Position numbers and translations under genes: made by a program
Source: Hymenoscyphus infarciens
Lineage: Eukaryota; Ascomycota; Leotiomycetes; Helotiales; Helotiaceae
DNA length: 64,000 nt
NCBI GenBank assembly: GCA_001414345.1
Contig: LLCB01000015.1
Span: 305,498 to 369,497 of the forward strand
Direction of reading: 5' to 3'
Part shown: piece after piece, positions 47,019-59,768 of the stretch
How positions within the stretch are numbered: position 1 is the stretch's first letter
Layout of the letters: each line of letters starts with the position of its first letter
The notes under the pieces: generated by a model
What the model was told of the DNA's origin: nothing
Databases searched by the model: none
Seen by the model: the letters and a program-made list of their open reading frames with translations, nothing else

Positions 47019-49969
47019 TTTCCTTATTTATTGTTTTCTCTATACTAATATACTAAAAATTTAATAAATATAGTAAATTAACCTACTACTATACTATCTA
47101 CTTACTTCCTAATATATAAACTTTTATAAGTACCCTCTAGTATAATACTCTAATCCTTACGCTTTCGTTTATCTCTTAAATCGACGGCTTTTTAGCCCTT
47201 CTAAGTACTTAGATTAACCTTAATTCTAATTCCTTCTTACGTAGTAGGATTAATTCTTAGCTTAGTACTATCTATACTAATTTCACTCTAAACGTCTATA
47301 TTCTCTTACTCCTACTCCTACTCTTACTCCTACTCTACTACTTTTACTCTATATAATTAATCTAATATTAATAGTATAAGGTAACGTCTATTAATATCTA
47401 CTATACGCTCTTAATCTATATAGTAATAATACCTATCTATTATACTCTAACTATTACTTGATCGTTGCTTTTCCTTCTTATCTTAAGTACTTAAAACTTT
47501 AAGGTATACTTCTAGCTTAATAAATTACTTATTAATTCCTCTTCTACTAGTAATATTATATCGACGTTATACGCTCTCTATAGCTTACTCGGTTTCGCTA
47601 TTATTACTTGTACTTATAATTAAGGGTTCGTTAAGCTTGAATAGCTCTTCTAGTAGTAGCTTAGATAATAGGAAAAAGTCCTCTAAGCTATTAGAAAAGC
47701 TATTAAATTCCTCTTTATATTCCTTTCTACTATCTCTATCCTTATCCTTATTCTTAAGAGATTCTAAAACTCGGTTTCGACAATAGAAGGTAATTTATAC
47801 TTTATTAGTAGTAGTAAGATTAGATTAGTAGAGAGGATCGTTGTTAATATCTTTAAAGAAGACTTCCTAGTCTTTAAACTTGTTATTACTTAATTAGTTA
47901 CTATCTTCTTTAAAAACTACCTCTTTTGCCTTTTATATACGCTTATAGACTAATAGTATACCTATATATATTCTTGAATTATAGCTAACTTCTTAGTAAT
48001 TATAATACTTATAATTTAATAGTTAATACTCTTAGTAGATATATGCCTTTTTTAGTTATCTTATATAACGCTTGATTAGTAGTAGTAAAATACTAGGAGT
48101 AGAATAAAGCTTATTAATTATAAGGAAAGGCTTAAAAGTAGAATAGTATATTATATAATAATTTAAGAGTAAATAGCTATAGTAGAAGAATTATACAACG
48201 TTGATAGTAAGATATTAGTAATAGGTAATTATATATAAGTAAGGTAATTAATAATCCTAGAAAGAGAGATATAAGTAAGTATACTCTTTAAAGTCGACTT
48301 AGTAGCGATGTTTTTTAAGAGTATTAACTTAGTAGACGTCTCTACTAGTAGGAATAACTTTATACTTTTTAATATACTCTAGCCTTTTAAGATAGAGCTT
48401 CTATAGCTTATTTAAGACCTTAGTATTACTAAATTTAGTAGACGAATTATAGTATAAATAAAACTTCTTTATTATCTAATCTTATATACTATTAAGTAGT
48501 TATATTAGTAGACGATTCTAAATCTCGCTCTATACTAAGTTAATACTCTTAATAATATTTAATATATTATAGCTATATTGTAAAAGTCCTTTAATAGAGA
48601 TAACCTTATATACGGAATAAATATCGGTTAGAATAGTAGTGACGTATTTAAAGAGGGTTTTATTACTATACTTCTTTTTAAACTTTACTATTTATAATAG
48701 AGTTTTCTAATAAGTATTCTTATCTTTTATATAGTAAAGTCTCTACTAAAGTTATCTTAATTCCTTACTATAGCGAAAGGCGATGTTATTTATAATATAC
48801 TAATAATATATAAGAGCGTGAGCCTTTAGAAAGGCTATTAGAAGTTGCTTTTATAGGCCCTTTTAGTAGTTGCTAATTAGTACTTATTTATTACTATTCT
48901 TATATATTACTTAAAGAGTTTAAAAGGTATATACTATATTTATAAAGTACTACTTCTACGACTTCTCGTCCTCCTTTAGTAATAACGCCTAGTAAATCGG
49001 TAATATCTTGTTATTAGTATTAATTATAATAGTAATCGCTAGTACTATCTTAAACTTCGATTAAGTATATATAGTATCGACTCTAGTAAAGTAGCGGATA
49101 TATTTAGCGGTATTATAAAGAGGTCCTAGAGTAATAAATACGCTCTTAAATTCTATAGTTTCCTAGTTAATTTAAAGACGCGCGTAGTAAGTAAGATCTA
49201 AATCTTAGAGCATCTTTATATAATTTAGTATAAGTGTAAACGAATTCTTTTCCTTTTTAAGACTCTTCTTATATTGCTTTTAGATAGCGCAATATACTTA
49301 ACGATTTAGTATAGTATTATCTTAGCTAAGTAACTTCTTATTATTTACTAAATTCTTTACCTTAAGGTTAGGATCTTAATTAATAGATTTAGCGTAGATA
49401 TTAAAGATATATTATATACTATTCTTATCGCGGTAATTAAGGTGTATATTAGTTAGATAAGAGTAAGAGGTATATACTTAAAGGATTACGTATTAAGTCT
49501 TCTTAGAAAGGATAATACGTAGGTAGAATTTATATATCTCTTTTATCTTATACTTAAGGATAAACTAACCTTTATCTAACTTTATAATCTTATAAGACTT
49601 GTCTTAATTAATTAGATAAACGATTATAGCCTCTTTTACCTCCTTAAGAGTAGGCCACTCTTGACTAATTCGTATGACGTCCTTTAAAGCGTTAGTGTCT
49701 ATTAGCGTAGAATTACTTATTAATTTATTTATAATAGCTTTATCTTATTATTCTTGTTAATCGAGCTCTTTTAATATTATACGACGAGGCTTTATATACC
49801 GCTTACGCTCTACCTTATCCTTATACTTAAGAGCTAGTATATTAGTAGTAGTAGTAATAGTAGAAGAAGATAGAGAGGGAATAGATTTTAGTACTTAAAT
49901 ATTATAAGGCATCCTAGTATATAGTTTTAATTTACTTAAAAATAGGTGTAGATATATAGTAAAAGTAGT

Positions 49970-50121
49970 AAATATTTACTAACTAGAATACCTCTGTTTT
50001 GATAGTTTTGCTCTCTAAAAATAAGAGATATAAAAACAAGGGATATTCTAGGTATTATTTATTAATTAAGAGATATTTAAGGTATAAATCATCATTTAGA
50101 GAGCAAAATAGATAATTACTA
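49970..50121. repeat. Right terminal inverted repeat of the Mutator-like element
   Basis: Ends GCAAAATAGATAATTACTA. Its reverse complement matches the left end, and the TAAATGTTA duplication follows immediately. Confidence 0.88.
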
Positions 50122-50210
50122 TAAATGTTATAACACTTATACTATCCCGATTCGACTCTAAACGATAAGAGATAGAAGACTCGAGACAAGTCTTTTTCAA
50201 GAGAGAGGGA

Positions 50211-50541
50211 TATAACAGTATACCGTCCTATATAGCCGAGATTATATAGTATATGCCGTGTTTCAGTAGTTAAGGTTACGTATGTCTATACGTCTATCCG
50301 GACTTTTAGACATACTTCGTAGGGTTTAGGCTTTTATATTAGCCGACGTATATCGTTATTCGGTTTCGTACTCTATTTATATCGTCCGAATCTCTTATAT
50401 ATAGCAGCCTACTCTCCTAGAGTCAGAAAAGGCTAGTTTAGCCTTTTCTTCTATATTAGAGCCTAGTATTTATATACGTCATTCTGCTAAACGCACTTCT
50501 ATATACCTCTTCTATAGTTGTATATATTTCGTACTATTATA
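50211..50541 (+). repeat. 3' LTR of copy 2
   Basis: 331 bp; about 25 bp shorter than the 5' LTR because of one internal deletion near 50266. It is preceded by a purine tract and followed by the GCTTT duplication. Confidence 0.88.
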
Positions 50542-50546
50542 GCTTT

Positions 50547-51251
50547 CTTAGACGCGTCTTCTATAAGTTACGCTACTATAGATATATATTCTAAGGAATC
50601 TAATAATTTAATAGCTAGAGCTGTCTTTTATATTTATAGATTATCTATCTTAGTTGAAGGTTATAAAAGATAGAAGCTTAAAGCTTATATAATTTCTAAT
50701 TTATAAATATAATACTTAAGAGAGATGAATTAATATCTATAAGAGTCTTTAGAGGTTTAAATTATTATTAATTCTTCTAAATAATCTTAAATAATCCTAA
50801 ATAGCCTTTAAAATAATTCCTTCTAAATAATATAATCTAAATAGAGCTTAAGACTTTTAATTCCTAGATATTTTATTATAAGTTACTAACTCTTTAGAGA
50901 GACGTTAGCTAGTCTCTCTAAAATAATACTTAACGTTTTAAAGTAAAGTTTAAAAGAGACTTAGAGTTACTTTTAATTCTAATATATTAATATAATATTA
51001 ATAAAGAAAAGTTAAAAAAGTAAATTAAAAGTCTTCTAGTAACTTATATATTATTAACTATCTAAACTATATATAACGTTTTCTATATAAAGAGAGTTAT
51101 TAGAAGTCTTAGAAATACTTAGTATACTCTACTCTCTTTAATATTTTAAAAATATACTTTTACTAGCTAGCTAATAGATATTAAACTCTAATATTACTAG
51201 CTATTTATAAAGTCTTTAGTATTATAGTTAAACTTAAAATAAGTCTAGTCG
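50547..51251 (-). mobile_element. Fragment 2 of the older minus-strand LTR element (leader and start of coding region)
   Basis: Read on the minus strand from 51251 it matches the family leader (for example CTAGTAATATTAGAGTTTAATATC, near 51.19 kb). It joins fragment 1 at 59343 once the gypsy element is removed, and fragment 3 at 35344 once copy 2 is removed. No intact frame. Confidence 0.7.
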
Positions 51252-51256
51252 AAATC

Positions 51257-51752
51257 TATAATAGCACGAAATATATATAACTACAGTAGAGGTATATAGG
51301 AGTGCGTATAGTAGAATAACGTATATAGATACTAGGCTCTAATATAGAAGAAAACAATAACTGTCTCTCTACTATACTAAACATAAACGTCTATATATAA
51401 GAAGGTTAGAAGCTTCTAAGTTCTAATAATAATAATAACCAAGCTCTATCTAATATAGCTAATACTAAATAACAAGAGCTAAAAAGCTAAATATATAACC
51501 TCTAATTCTTTAAAAAGCTAAATATATAACATCTAAACCTTAATCCCTTCTATATATAAATGTTGGATATTAATACCTTTAGCACTTCGCTTATATAAGT
51601 ATCGGTTATTCGTAATCTCGGCTCTAGAGGTATTAGAGGTATTAGTACTACTTAGAAGTATTAGTAGTTTTATAAATACTAATAATTTAGAGTAGTGCTA
51701 TTATATAATAATCTAGCTATTATATAATAATCTAAGATAGTATACTATTATA
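51257..51752 (-). repeat. Gypsy 3' LTR
   Basis: 496 bp; the inner end carries TATAATAGTATACTATC on the minus strand, the mutated form of the TGTGATAG start, next to the polypurine tract. Confidence 0.93.
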
Positions 51753-54700
51753 TCCCCTCTTCTTTAAAAAGACTCGTTTCAAGTCTTCTATTAGCGATTA
51801 GCATAGTATTAGATCGATTAGAGTATTATTTGTCTTTTTATTATAAAGAATATAACTTATCTTACTATTATAGTATCTAGTAGTTAGAGTAGGGTTAGTA
51901 GCTAGTAGTATTATCGTTTAAGAGCTAATCGCTCTTTGTTTACTACTATATACTATATAATAATAGGATATAAATAGAAGAGAAGCTAATAATTAGCTAG
52001 TAGGTAGAAAGCAGTACGCTACTATAGAGTTATTATATTCTTACTATTATTATATATTATAATAGTAATTATTAAGTAATAAATAATAATTATAAAGCGA
52101 TAGCTATTATTAAAAGTAGTATATTAGTAGGCGACTTTTCCTTAATTCTAACTTCTCTTCTTCTTTTCTTTTTATCTAAATAATATAAATAGTAAGAATA
52201 CCTTCCGATTAGGTATATTCTTATATACTAACTTATCTCCTAGAATATATATATTATATATATATAAAAGTAAGTTCTTCTCTTTTTAATCGGACCTAAT
52301 TCGAGGCTAATCTAATATAGTAAAATGCCTTTTCTATGTTCTTCTAGTACACTTCTGGCTACCTACTAAGTCTACTACGTTTAGTACCTTTAAGTAAAAT
52401 CTTAGAACAGAGATTATATATACGCTTTTAAGAAGCCGAAGTCGAAGAAGTATAGGTACTATATAGAGTAGAATACTATGTATATTCTAGTAAGTTTAAT
52501 CTTAAATATATACTAAATCTATTCTAACTTAGGTAGTTACTATAGTTTATTAGAAAGGAGTTTAATAAGCTTATAAGTAAGAAGGAGAAGGAGGAGGTTA
52601 AGAAGGCTATTAAGGCCTTAGATAAAGTATTAGTCGTTACTAGTATAGAGGTACTAAAGAATAGCTTAGAGGTATAGTTTACTCTTCTAGAGAAGACTTA
52701 GGCGCTTTATACTAAGGTTGTTATAAGTACCTCTTACTTATTAAAGAGGTTTTAGTTACTAATATTTAATAGTTTTTATACTATACTATAGAGAGTAGAA
52801 CCTCTGTCTAAACCTAGGTTTAGGTCCTTTTCGAGGCCTATTTAAAAAGTTTATAAGCGTCCTTTCTAAAGCTGGTTATAAGAGGTCGCTGAGGTAAGAA
52901 GCGTTCTTATAAGGAGGAGGTAGTAGAGGAAGAGCCGATTTAGGCTCCTTATACTTAGGAGGGTAGAGAGGAGGATAATAAGTTAGAGGAAGGAGAGGCT
53001 ATGGCCTAGAGAGGGTTAGTAGGCTCTGTTTTAGTAGTAACTCGGTCTTAGTTCTTTACTTTATTAATTTCGAATATTCCTACTAGTTAGTATTTTATCT
53101 TAGGTTTTTATTATAAGTTCCTTATTAAGAGTAACTAGAATTAGAGAGTATTAATATTATAAATTAACTCTTTTACCTAATTCTTATTTAATTCTTATAT
53201 ATTAAGCTATTTAGAGAGGTGTTAGAGTAGTCTCGGCTCTTCTAGATATTTAGTATAAAAGTCTCTTAGACGATATAATAAACCCTAAAAATTGTCTATA
53301 GAATACTAAGTAGGATCTAAATCGTATCTAACCTATTTTACCTAATACTATAGCTATCTTCTAAAAAGTCTACTACTAAGTATTTCTTATACCTTCTATT
53401 CTTATATACTTTTAATAATGTCTAGTAGAGGCTTTAAAGCCTCTTATCCTAGTAGAGAGGTGTTTAGATTCTTTAAAAGTATATTAGAGGTGAAAATATT
53501 ATAAATTAATAAGCTTTTAAGAAGTTTTAGCTTATAGAAGTGTCTTATACTTTCTAATATTTTAAAAGGTTCTATCTACTATTTAGTAAGCTTTTAGCTA
53601 GGATAATTTATTTTAAGATTCTTAATAGATAAGTAGACTTTATCTTTAACATCCTAGTTAATAGCTCTTTAGTATTAGTTTATACTATCCTTTATCTTTT
53701 TCTAAGCCTTATCTATATTATCTTTAGCTATCTTCTAAGTAGAGTATATATATTAGGCTACTTTTACTACCTTATTATAGTTAAGTTATTCTTAGAGAAT
53801 AGAAGTCTTTAGTATATTCTAGTTCTATAAAGTCTTTAAGTTAAGTCTAAACTTAAGCTAATAAGAGGTTATACTAATAAATAAGTATAGAAGTGTTATT
53901 TATACTCTATCTATTAAGAGGATTAATTCGCTCTAGTTGTCTTAATAGTAGGTTATAAAGAGCCTTAGTCTCTAATTAATATATCGGTTTATTATCTCTA
54001 TCTATCTATCTATCTATTTATAGTAGATAGTACTAAGCTTAAGCTTAATACTAATTATTTAATAAAATTTAGTTTAAAATAATAATATAAATTAAGATTC
54101 TTAATTAGATGTAATTAATTTAAAGTAGTAGCTAAAATAGTAAATCTATTAAATAAAGAGTTTAACTAGTCTTTTAGTATCTATAGTCGAGTAATAGAGT
54201 ATTAATACTAAATCCTTTCTAAGTTAGTTAATAAATACTAATATAGTATTAAATCTATGTTTATCTTTTAAGAATAATTTAAAGTCTATATATAAATATT
54301 ATATAGAATAGTTAAGTATAGGTAGAGAGTAAAGAAAGTCTTATTACTTAGTTTATTAAGGATAAGAGTATTTATAAGCTTAATAATTCCTTATATATCT
54401 CTTATAGTCTAAAAACATTCTAGTCTAGTAGTAATATTATACTAATAACTAGTATATCTTTTTTATACTTAGGTAAGTACTAGATACTTAGTTATAGACT
54501 TCTTAGATTAGTTTTATATAGAGTTTAATATTCTTTTAAATATAAAGTTAATTCTTAAAAAGTAGTAAATTATCTAATAAGAGGTAGTATCTATCTAAAA
54601 GTTAATAACGTTCTTTCTAAAAGAAGTATAAGTTATCTTTCTTTAACTTCTAAATTATATTTAAACTTATTCTTAGAATATCGTCTAACTAAATTATATT

Positions 54701-57700
54701 AAGAGAGGTAGACTATTCTTATAAAAAGGTCTAAGTAAGTTTAGTGTTAATTTAGAGGTTTAAACGATTTAGTACTAAGAGAGTACGTAAGTAACTATCT
54801 ACTTTAGCTTAATTATAAGTTTTTAGGTCTTACTTATATTAAGTTAATATATCTACTTTTTAATTACTCTTCTTAGACGTAAATCGGATCTAGAAGTTAA
54901 AGTCTAATAGAAACTCTATCTATTAGACTTACTTAGCTATAAGTAGCTTAGTTATTATAAAGTATTCTAATAATCTATAATCTAAATATACGTTAATATA
55001 CTTCTAATATAATATAAGTTTAAAGCGCTATTTCTTAAAAGCTTCTATAATAGTAGATAGCTCTTTATTATAGATCTCCTAGTTCGATTTATAGCTAACT
55101 AGGACGTGTAAGTAGAACCTAATAAAGTACTAAAGGCTATTATATTATTATAAGAATACACCTACTATTATTCCTTCTAAGGAGTCTATTTCTACCTTTA
55201 TATTATAATTAAGGTTAAAGTAATATAAGGTTTATATAGTAAGTAGCTAGGTTCTTAGTACTTTAAAGGCCTTATTATATTTAGGTATTTATAGAAATAG
55301 CTCTATAAGACGTATTATCGTAGTTAGAGGTTTAGTAATTTTAGTATAACCTTTAATAAATTATCTATAGAATTCTATAAACCCTAGATAAGACTTTATA
55401 CCTATTATAGTATTAGGTTAAACCTAGTTTTATAAAGGCTCTACTTTTTCTAGATTAACTTCGAGTCCTTTTATAGTTAAGATAAATCCTAAGTATTTAA
55501 CTTTAGTAATACTAAATTCGCTTTTCTTAATATCTATCTAAAGTCCTACTTCTTAGAGCCGATTTAGAACTTTCCTAACCTATTCCTTATATTCTTTAAT
55601 AGTGTTTAAATAAATTAAAATATTATCTAAGTAAGTAATATAGAAGTTATTTAGATAATTAATTAAGACATTGTTTATATAACGTTAATAGATAGTAGGG
55701 CTATTATAGAGTCTAAAAAGGAGGACCTTATATTTATATATACTATACCTGGTTTTAAACGTAGTTATCTCTTCTAAGTCGAGGTCTATTTAGATATAAT
55801 AGAAAGCTTATCTAATATCTAATTTAGTAAAGATTTTAGTTATCCTTATTCTAGAAAGGAGCTCGTTAATATAAGGGATTAAGTAAGAATCGTTTTAGGT
55901 TAGAGCGTTTAGCTTTCTATAATTAATATAGAACTATAACTTATTACTATTAGTCTTTTTAATAAAGAGTATAGAAGAGGTAAAAAGGCTATTACTATTA
56001 ATAATAAACCCCTTATCTAGGTTCTTTATAAGATACTCTTTTATAGTCTTAAGCTCTATAGTTAACTATTAATATAGAGGCGAAAAGAAGTTAAGAAGTA
56101 GCTTATTTAAAGTAATCTTATAATCGTATTCGTAGTAAGGAGGAAGCTTATTAGAAGCTACTTTTAAGAATACGTCTTTATAGAATAAGTAATACTTTAG
56201 AAGTTAGGCCTATATTAGAGCCCTTATCTTATCGTCGTCTTAGAAAGGGGCTAATCTCTTATTAATAACCTAATCTAGCTTATAGAGGCTTATTATATAA
56301 AATTCTAAATTAAGCTATTTTATATTATAATATATTATATTAGCACTTATTTTATAGATAAAGAAGTATAGGGTCTAGCCTTTTAAGGCTATACTAGTAG
56401 TTTATAAAGGCTTTAAACTAAAGTCGGATATTAAAATTTTAGGAGATATTATTATAGATAGAAGTAATAACTTAGCTATATATATAAGTCTACTCTTTTT
56501 ATATCTTTCTTATTACTAGATAGTATATTCTCTTTAGTTTATATCTAACTAGTGATTTAAAAAAGGTTTCTAGTTCTAGCTAAAAAGAGAAAGTAAAATT
56601 TCCTTACTATAGTAGAGAGTTAGAGAGTATTTAGCTAGCTAAGTAATCTAGTTCTTTAAAGAGTTAAAAAGAACTTTAAAATAGTTTAACTACTTATTAC
56701 TAATAATTAGGTCTTATTATCTAAGGTCTAGGATAATAAAGAGGTAGTTATAAATATAACGTTTATCTACGTTTAGATATAGTTATATAAACTAATTTAC
56801 TTAGCTTTTAGTACTATTATTATATCTATAAATAGATACTAAATAAGGTAGTTTCTAGATCTTTAAATCTATTACTTTTAATAATTATAAGACTAGGAGT
56901 CGATTTAGAAATAGGTACTTATTTACTCTTATATCTACTAAAGCTTATATTTTAATACTATATCTTTATATACTAAGAGTAGTATTTATAAGGAATTATT
57001 TTCCTCTTATAAGCTTAGAAAGGTCGAGTCTAAATAGATTATATTTATATAGGCTTAAGAAGGTATTTTTACCTAAGCCTCTTCGTTTTCCTTCTAACTT
57101 AGGTTAGAGTTAGAGTACTCTTTAGGTAGTTATTCTTCTTTAGGTTAATCGTTCTTCTCTATCTTATTAATACTAGGTAGATTAAGATAGTTAGGCTTAA
57201 TATGCCTAGGTTTCTTATAATTATAGTACTTTATACTAGTAAGGAGTTAGTCTATAGACGAAGTCTTTAATCTTTCGCTAGTAGAAGAGGGTTTAAGAGA
57301 TTAAGAAGTTTTTTAAGAAGTAGTATAAAGTCTATATAAGAGTAGTAAGGGTTTTATTAAGGAACTAGATAAGGTTCGGTTAGTATTAGGCTTTTAGTAT
57401 AATAAGCTTATTATAACAGGTTTTTTAGTACTTATTATATTAGTTATATATAACTTAGTATTATAGCGCTATTCCTTATCTATAAATAATAGGTCTCTTA
57501 CTATTTTATTAAAGTTAGTATTCTAGTATCTCTTACTATTAACTAATTAGGTTTAGAGCTAAGGCGTAAGTTTATCTTATATATAGTAGAACTTATCTTA
57601 CTTAGATACTTCTCTAAGTATTACTATACTTAAAAAGTAACTTTTAAATTCTATAAAACTTTCTTCTATATAACCCTTCTATCTTATCTAAAGAGACTAA

Positions 57701-58841
57701 AAAGTGTTCTAGGTATTCTTCTTCTTATAACCTATTAGATAGTAGGTATTAAGAAGCTCGATTATCTCTTTATAGTCTTTAAATACTATCTTACTTATAT
57801 TAGACTTATATTAGAGCTCTAAGTAGTTCTAGGTAAGTTTCGTTATCGTTCTCTAAATAAGAGCTTTATAAGTTAAAGGCGTTTAATAATAGTTAGTATT
57901 TATATAGAGTCGATTACGTATTAATATTCTCTATTACTTATATATAGGTAAAATGCTATTATTTAAAAGTTTAATTTTTTCTATAATCTTACTTTTAATA
58001 GGTTAAAAGGCTTTTAGAGTGCTTTTAGGTTATAAGCGTAGAGTAGGTTATAGTAAGAGATAAATATTAGAGGTAGAGTCTTATCTATAATAGTAGTTTA
58101 AAGAGGTAGAAGGAGGTGTTTATATAAGTTAGATAAGACTTAGACTTTAGTTATTATTTAGTAGTTATTAACTAATTTACTATACTAGGTCTAATAATTA
58201 GGCGATTTAATTATCTTACTCTAAAATTCTCTATTCTTTTTCTTAATTCTTAGCCTTTATAGCTTAGATTATACTCTATATCTCGTCTATATTAGAGAAG
58301 TCCTATTAATCTCTCTAGCTTCTAGGCGCTAGGCCTTTATCTTTATTGTTTTTAGGCTTCTTACTATTCTTAGGGGTATAGTACTAAGTTAGAGACCTTT
58401 TAGTAGAGGCTTGACTTTATTCTTTAAAGGGTTGCTCTACACTTAAGAGCGAAGCTTAGGAGAGACTAGGGGTCGCTCTAGATTCTAATATATTAAATGT
58501 TAAATTAGAGAGAGAGGTAGGATTAGATTTAGAAGCCTTCTAGATAACTATTATAAGTCGGCTTATTTACTAAATCTAGGGTTATTAGGACTCTTGAGAA
58601 ATACTTAGTGTATTCTAATCTTTTAATATATACTAAAATATGATTTATACTAGCTATCTATATAGATAATAAACTCTGCTATTACTAGCCGTCTAGGTAG
58701 TCTCTAATTACCTAGCTATATAAGGATATTATTATAATATTCTAAATCGAGTATAAATCGACTTTTAAACAAGGAGTAGCGATAAGCTTAAAAAGAGATA
58801 TTATTAAGGCCGTTACTAGCGAAGAGGAGTTATTATTTTTA

Positions 58842-59337
58842 TATAATAGTACGAAATATATATAACTATAGTAGAGGTATATAGAAGTATATATAGTAGA
58901 ATAACGTATATAAATACTAGGCTCTAATATAGAAGAAAATAATAACTATCTCTCTATTATACTAAATATAAACGTCTATATATAAGAAGGTTAGAAGCTT
59001 CTAAGTTCTGATAATAATAATAACCGAGCCCTGCTTAATATAGCTAATACTAAATAATAAGAGCTAAAAAGCTAAATATATAACCTTTGATCCTTTGAAA
59101 AGCTAAATATATAATATCTAAACCTTAATCCCTTCTATATATAAATGTTAGATATTAATACCTTTAGTACTTCGCTTATATAAGTATCGGTTATTTGTAA
59201 TCTCGGCCTTAGGAGTATTAGAGGTATTAGCACTACTTAGAGGTATCGGTAGTTTTACAAATGCCGACAATTCAGAGTAGTGCTGTTATATAATAATCTA
59301 GCTGTCATATAATAATCTAGGATAGTATACTATCACA
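58842..59337 (-). repeat. Gypsy 5' LTR
   Basis: 496 bp, same length as its partner, less mutated (starts TGTGATAGTATACTATCC on the minus strand). The leader continues to about 58.5 kb and is homologous to the leaders of copies 1 and 2. Confidence 0.93.
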
Positions 59338-59342
59338 AAATC

Positions 59343-59768
59343 TAGGCTAAATTAAATTTAAATTAAAAGTAATAATATATTTAAATAAGATATTATAATA
59401 AAATAGCTCTCTAATAAAGAAGAATTTAGTTTTTATATATAATAATATAAAATATATATAACTAAAGAAGAGGTATATAAAAGTATATATAACAAAATAA
59501 TATAGATAAATACTAAGCTCTAATATAGAAGAAAAAACTAAATTAGCTTTCTATTATTCTAAGTAAAAGTATTTATATATATAAAAGATTAGATAATATA
59601 AAAGTCTAATAATAATAATAACTAAGACCTATCTAATATAGATAATACTAAATAATAAGCGCTAAAAGCTAAATATATAATCTTTAAACCTTAATACCTT
59701 TTATATATAAATATTAGATATTAATACCTTTAGCGTATAAGTATTAGTAATTCTATAAATATTAGTAG
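59343..59768 (-). mobile_element. Fragment 1 of the older minus-strand LTR element: truncated LTR and leader
   Basis: 59438-59768 is a third, heavily mutated and 5'-truncated copy of the gypsy-type LTR, and 59343-59437 is the first part of its leader. The leader continues at 51251 on the other side of the gypsy insertion, which confirms the nesting. Confidence 0.75.

Larger units (their letters stand above)
46867..50121 (-). mobile_element. Mutator-like DNA transposon (MULE), RIP-degraded
   Basis: 3,255 bp bounded by inverted repeats of about 152 bp (46867-47018 and 49970-50121; ends GGTAATTATCTATTTTGCTC). It is flanked by a perfect 9-bp duplication TAAATGTTA at 46858-46866 and 50122-50130. 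Long TIRs plus a 9-bp duplication are diagnostic of the Mutator superfamily. A minus-strand reading frame starts near ATG 49912 and, despite many stops, shows the MULE transposase core at about 49.1-48.7 kb (an L-P-x-x-x-A-L-L then E-D-E-K-S-x-x-x-Y-F pattern, followed by the K-G-L-x-K-Q-L...F-x-K-A-H-A-L segment). It was inserted into the 3' part of copy 2. Confidence 0.88.
35345..50541 (+). mobile_element. Non-autonomous LTR retrotransposon (copy 2), host of two nested insertions
   Basis: LTRs at 35345-35700 and 50211-50541 share TGTGACGGCATACC (mutated to TATAACAGTATACC in the 3' copy) and a TATTATA end. The 5-bp target duplication GCTTT is intact at 35340-35344 and 50542-50546. A purine tract (CAAGAGAGAGGGA, about 50198-50210) precedes the 3' LTR. 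Without the copia and Mutator-like insertions the element is about 4.1 kb, holding a gag-like remnant and a tandem array but no readable polymerase. Its LTR ends and leader match the autonomous gypsy element at 51257-59337, which could have supplied the enzymes (inference). Confidence 0.85.
51257..59337 (-). mobile_element. Complete Ty3/gypsy LTR retrotransposon, RIP-degraded
   Basis: 8,081 bp, minus strand. Two LTRs of exactly 496 bp (51257-51752 and 58842-59337) begin TGTGATAG on the minus strand and end TATTATA. The 5-bp duplication AAATC lies at 51252-51256 and 59338-59342. A polypurine tract (AAAGAAGAGGGGA) abuts the 3' LTR at about 51753-51765. Minus-strand order: gag (about 58.5-57.2 kb), reverse transcriptase (about 56.1-55.4 kb, with KIFTKLDIR and the active site readable as YLDNILIY near 55.61-55.63 kb), RNase H, integrase (about 54.4-53.9 kb, with the N-R-Y-I-D-Q-R-L-R-type motif) and a C-terminal tail (R-L-R-D-F-Y-T-K-Y near 53.25 kb). 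RT before integrase defines gypsy. Confidence 0.94.
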
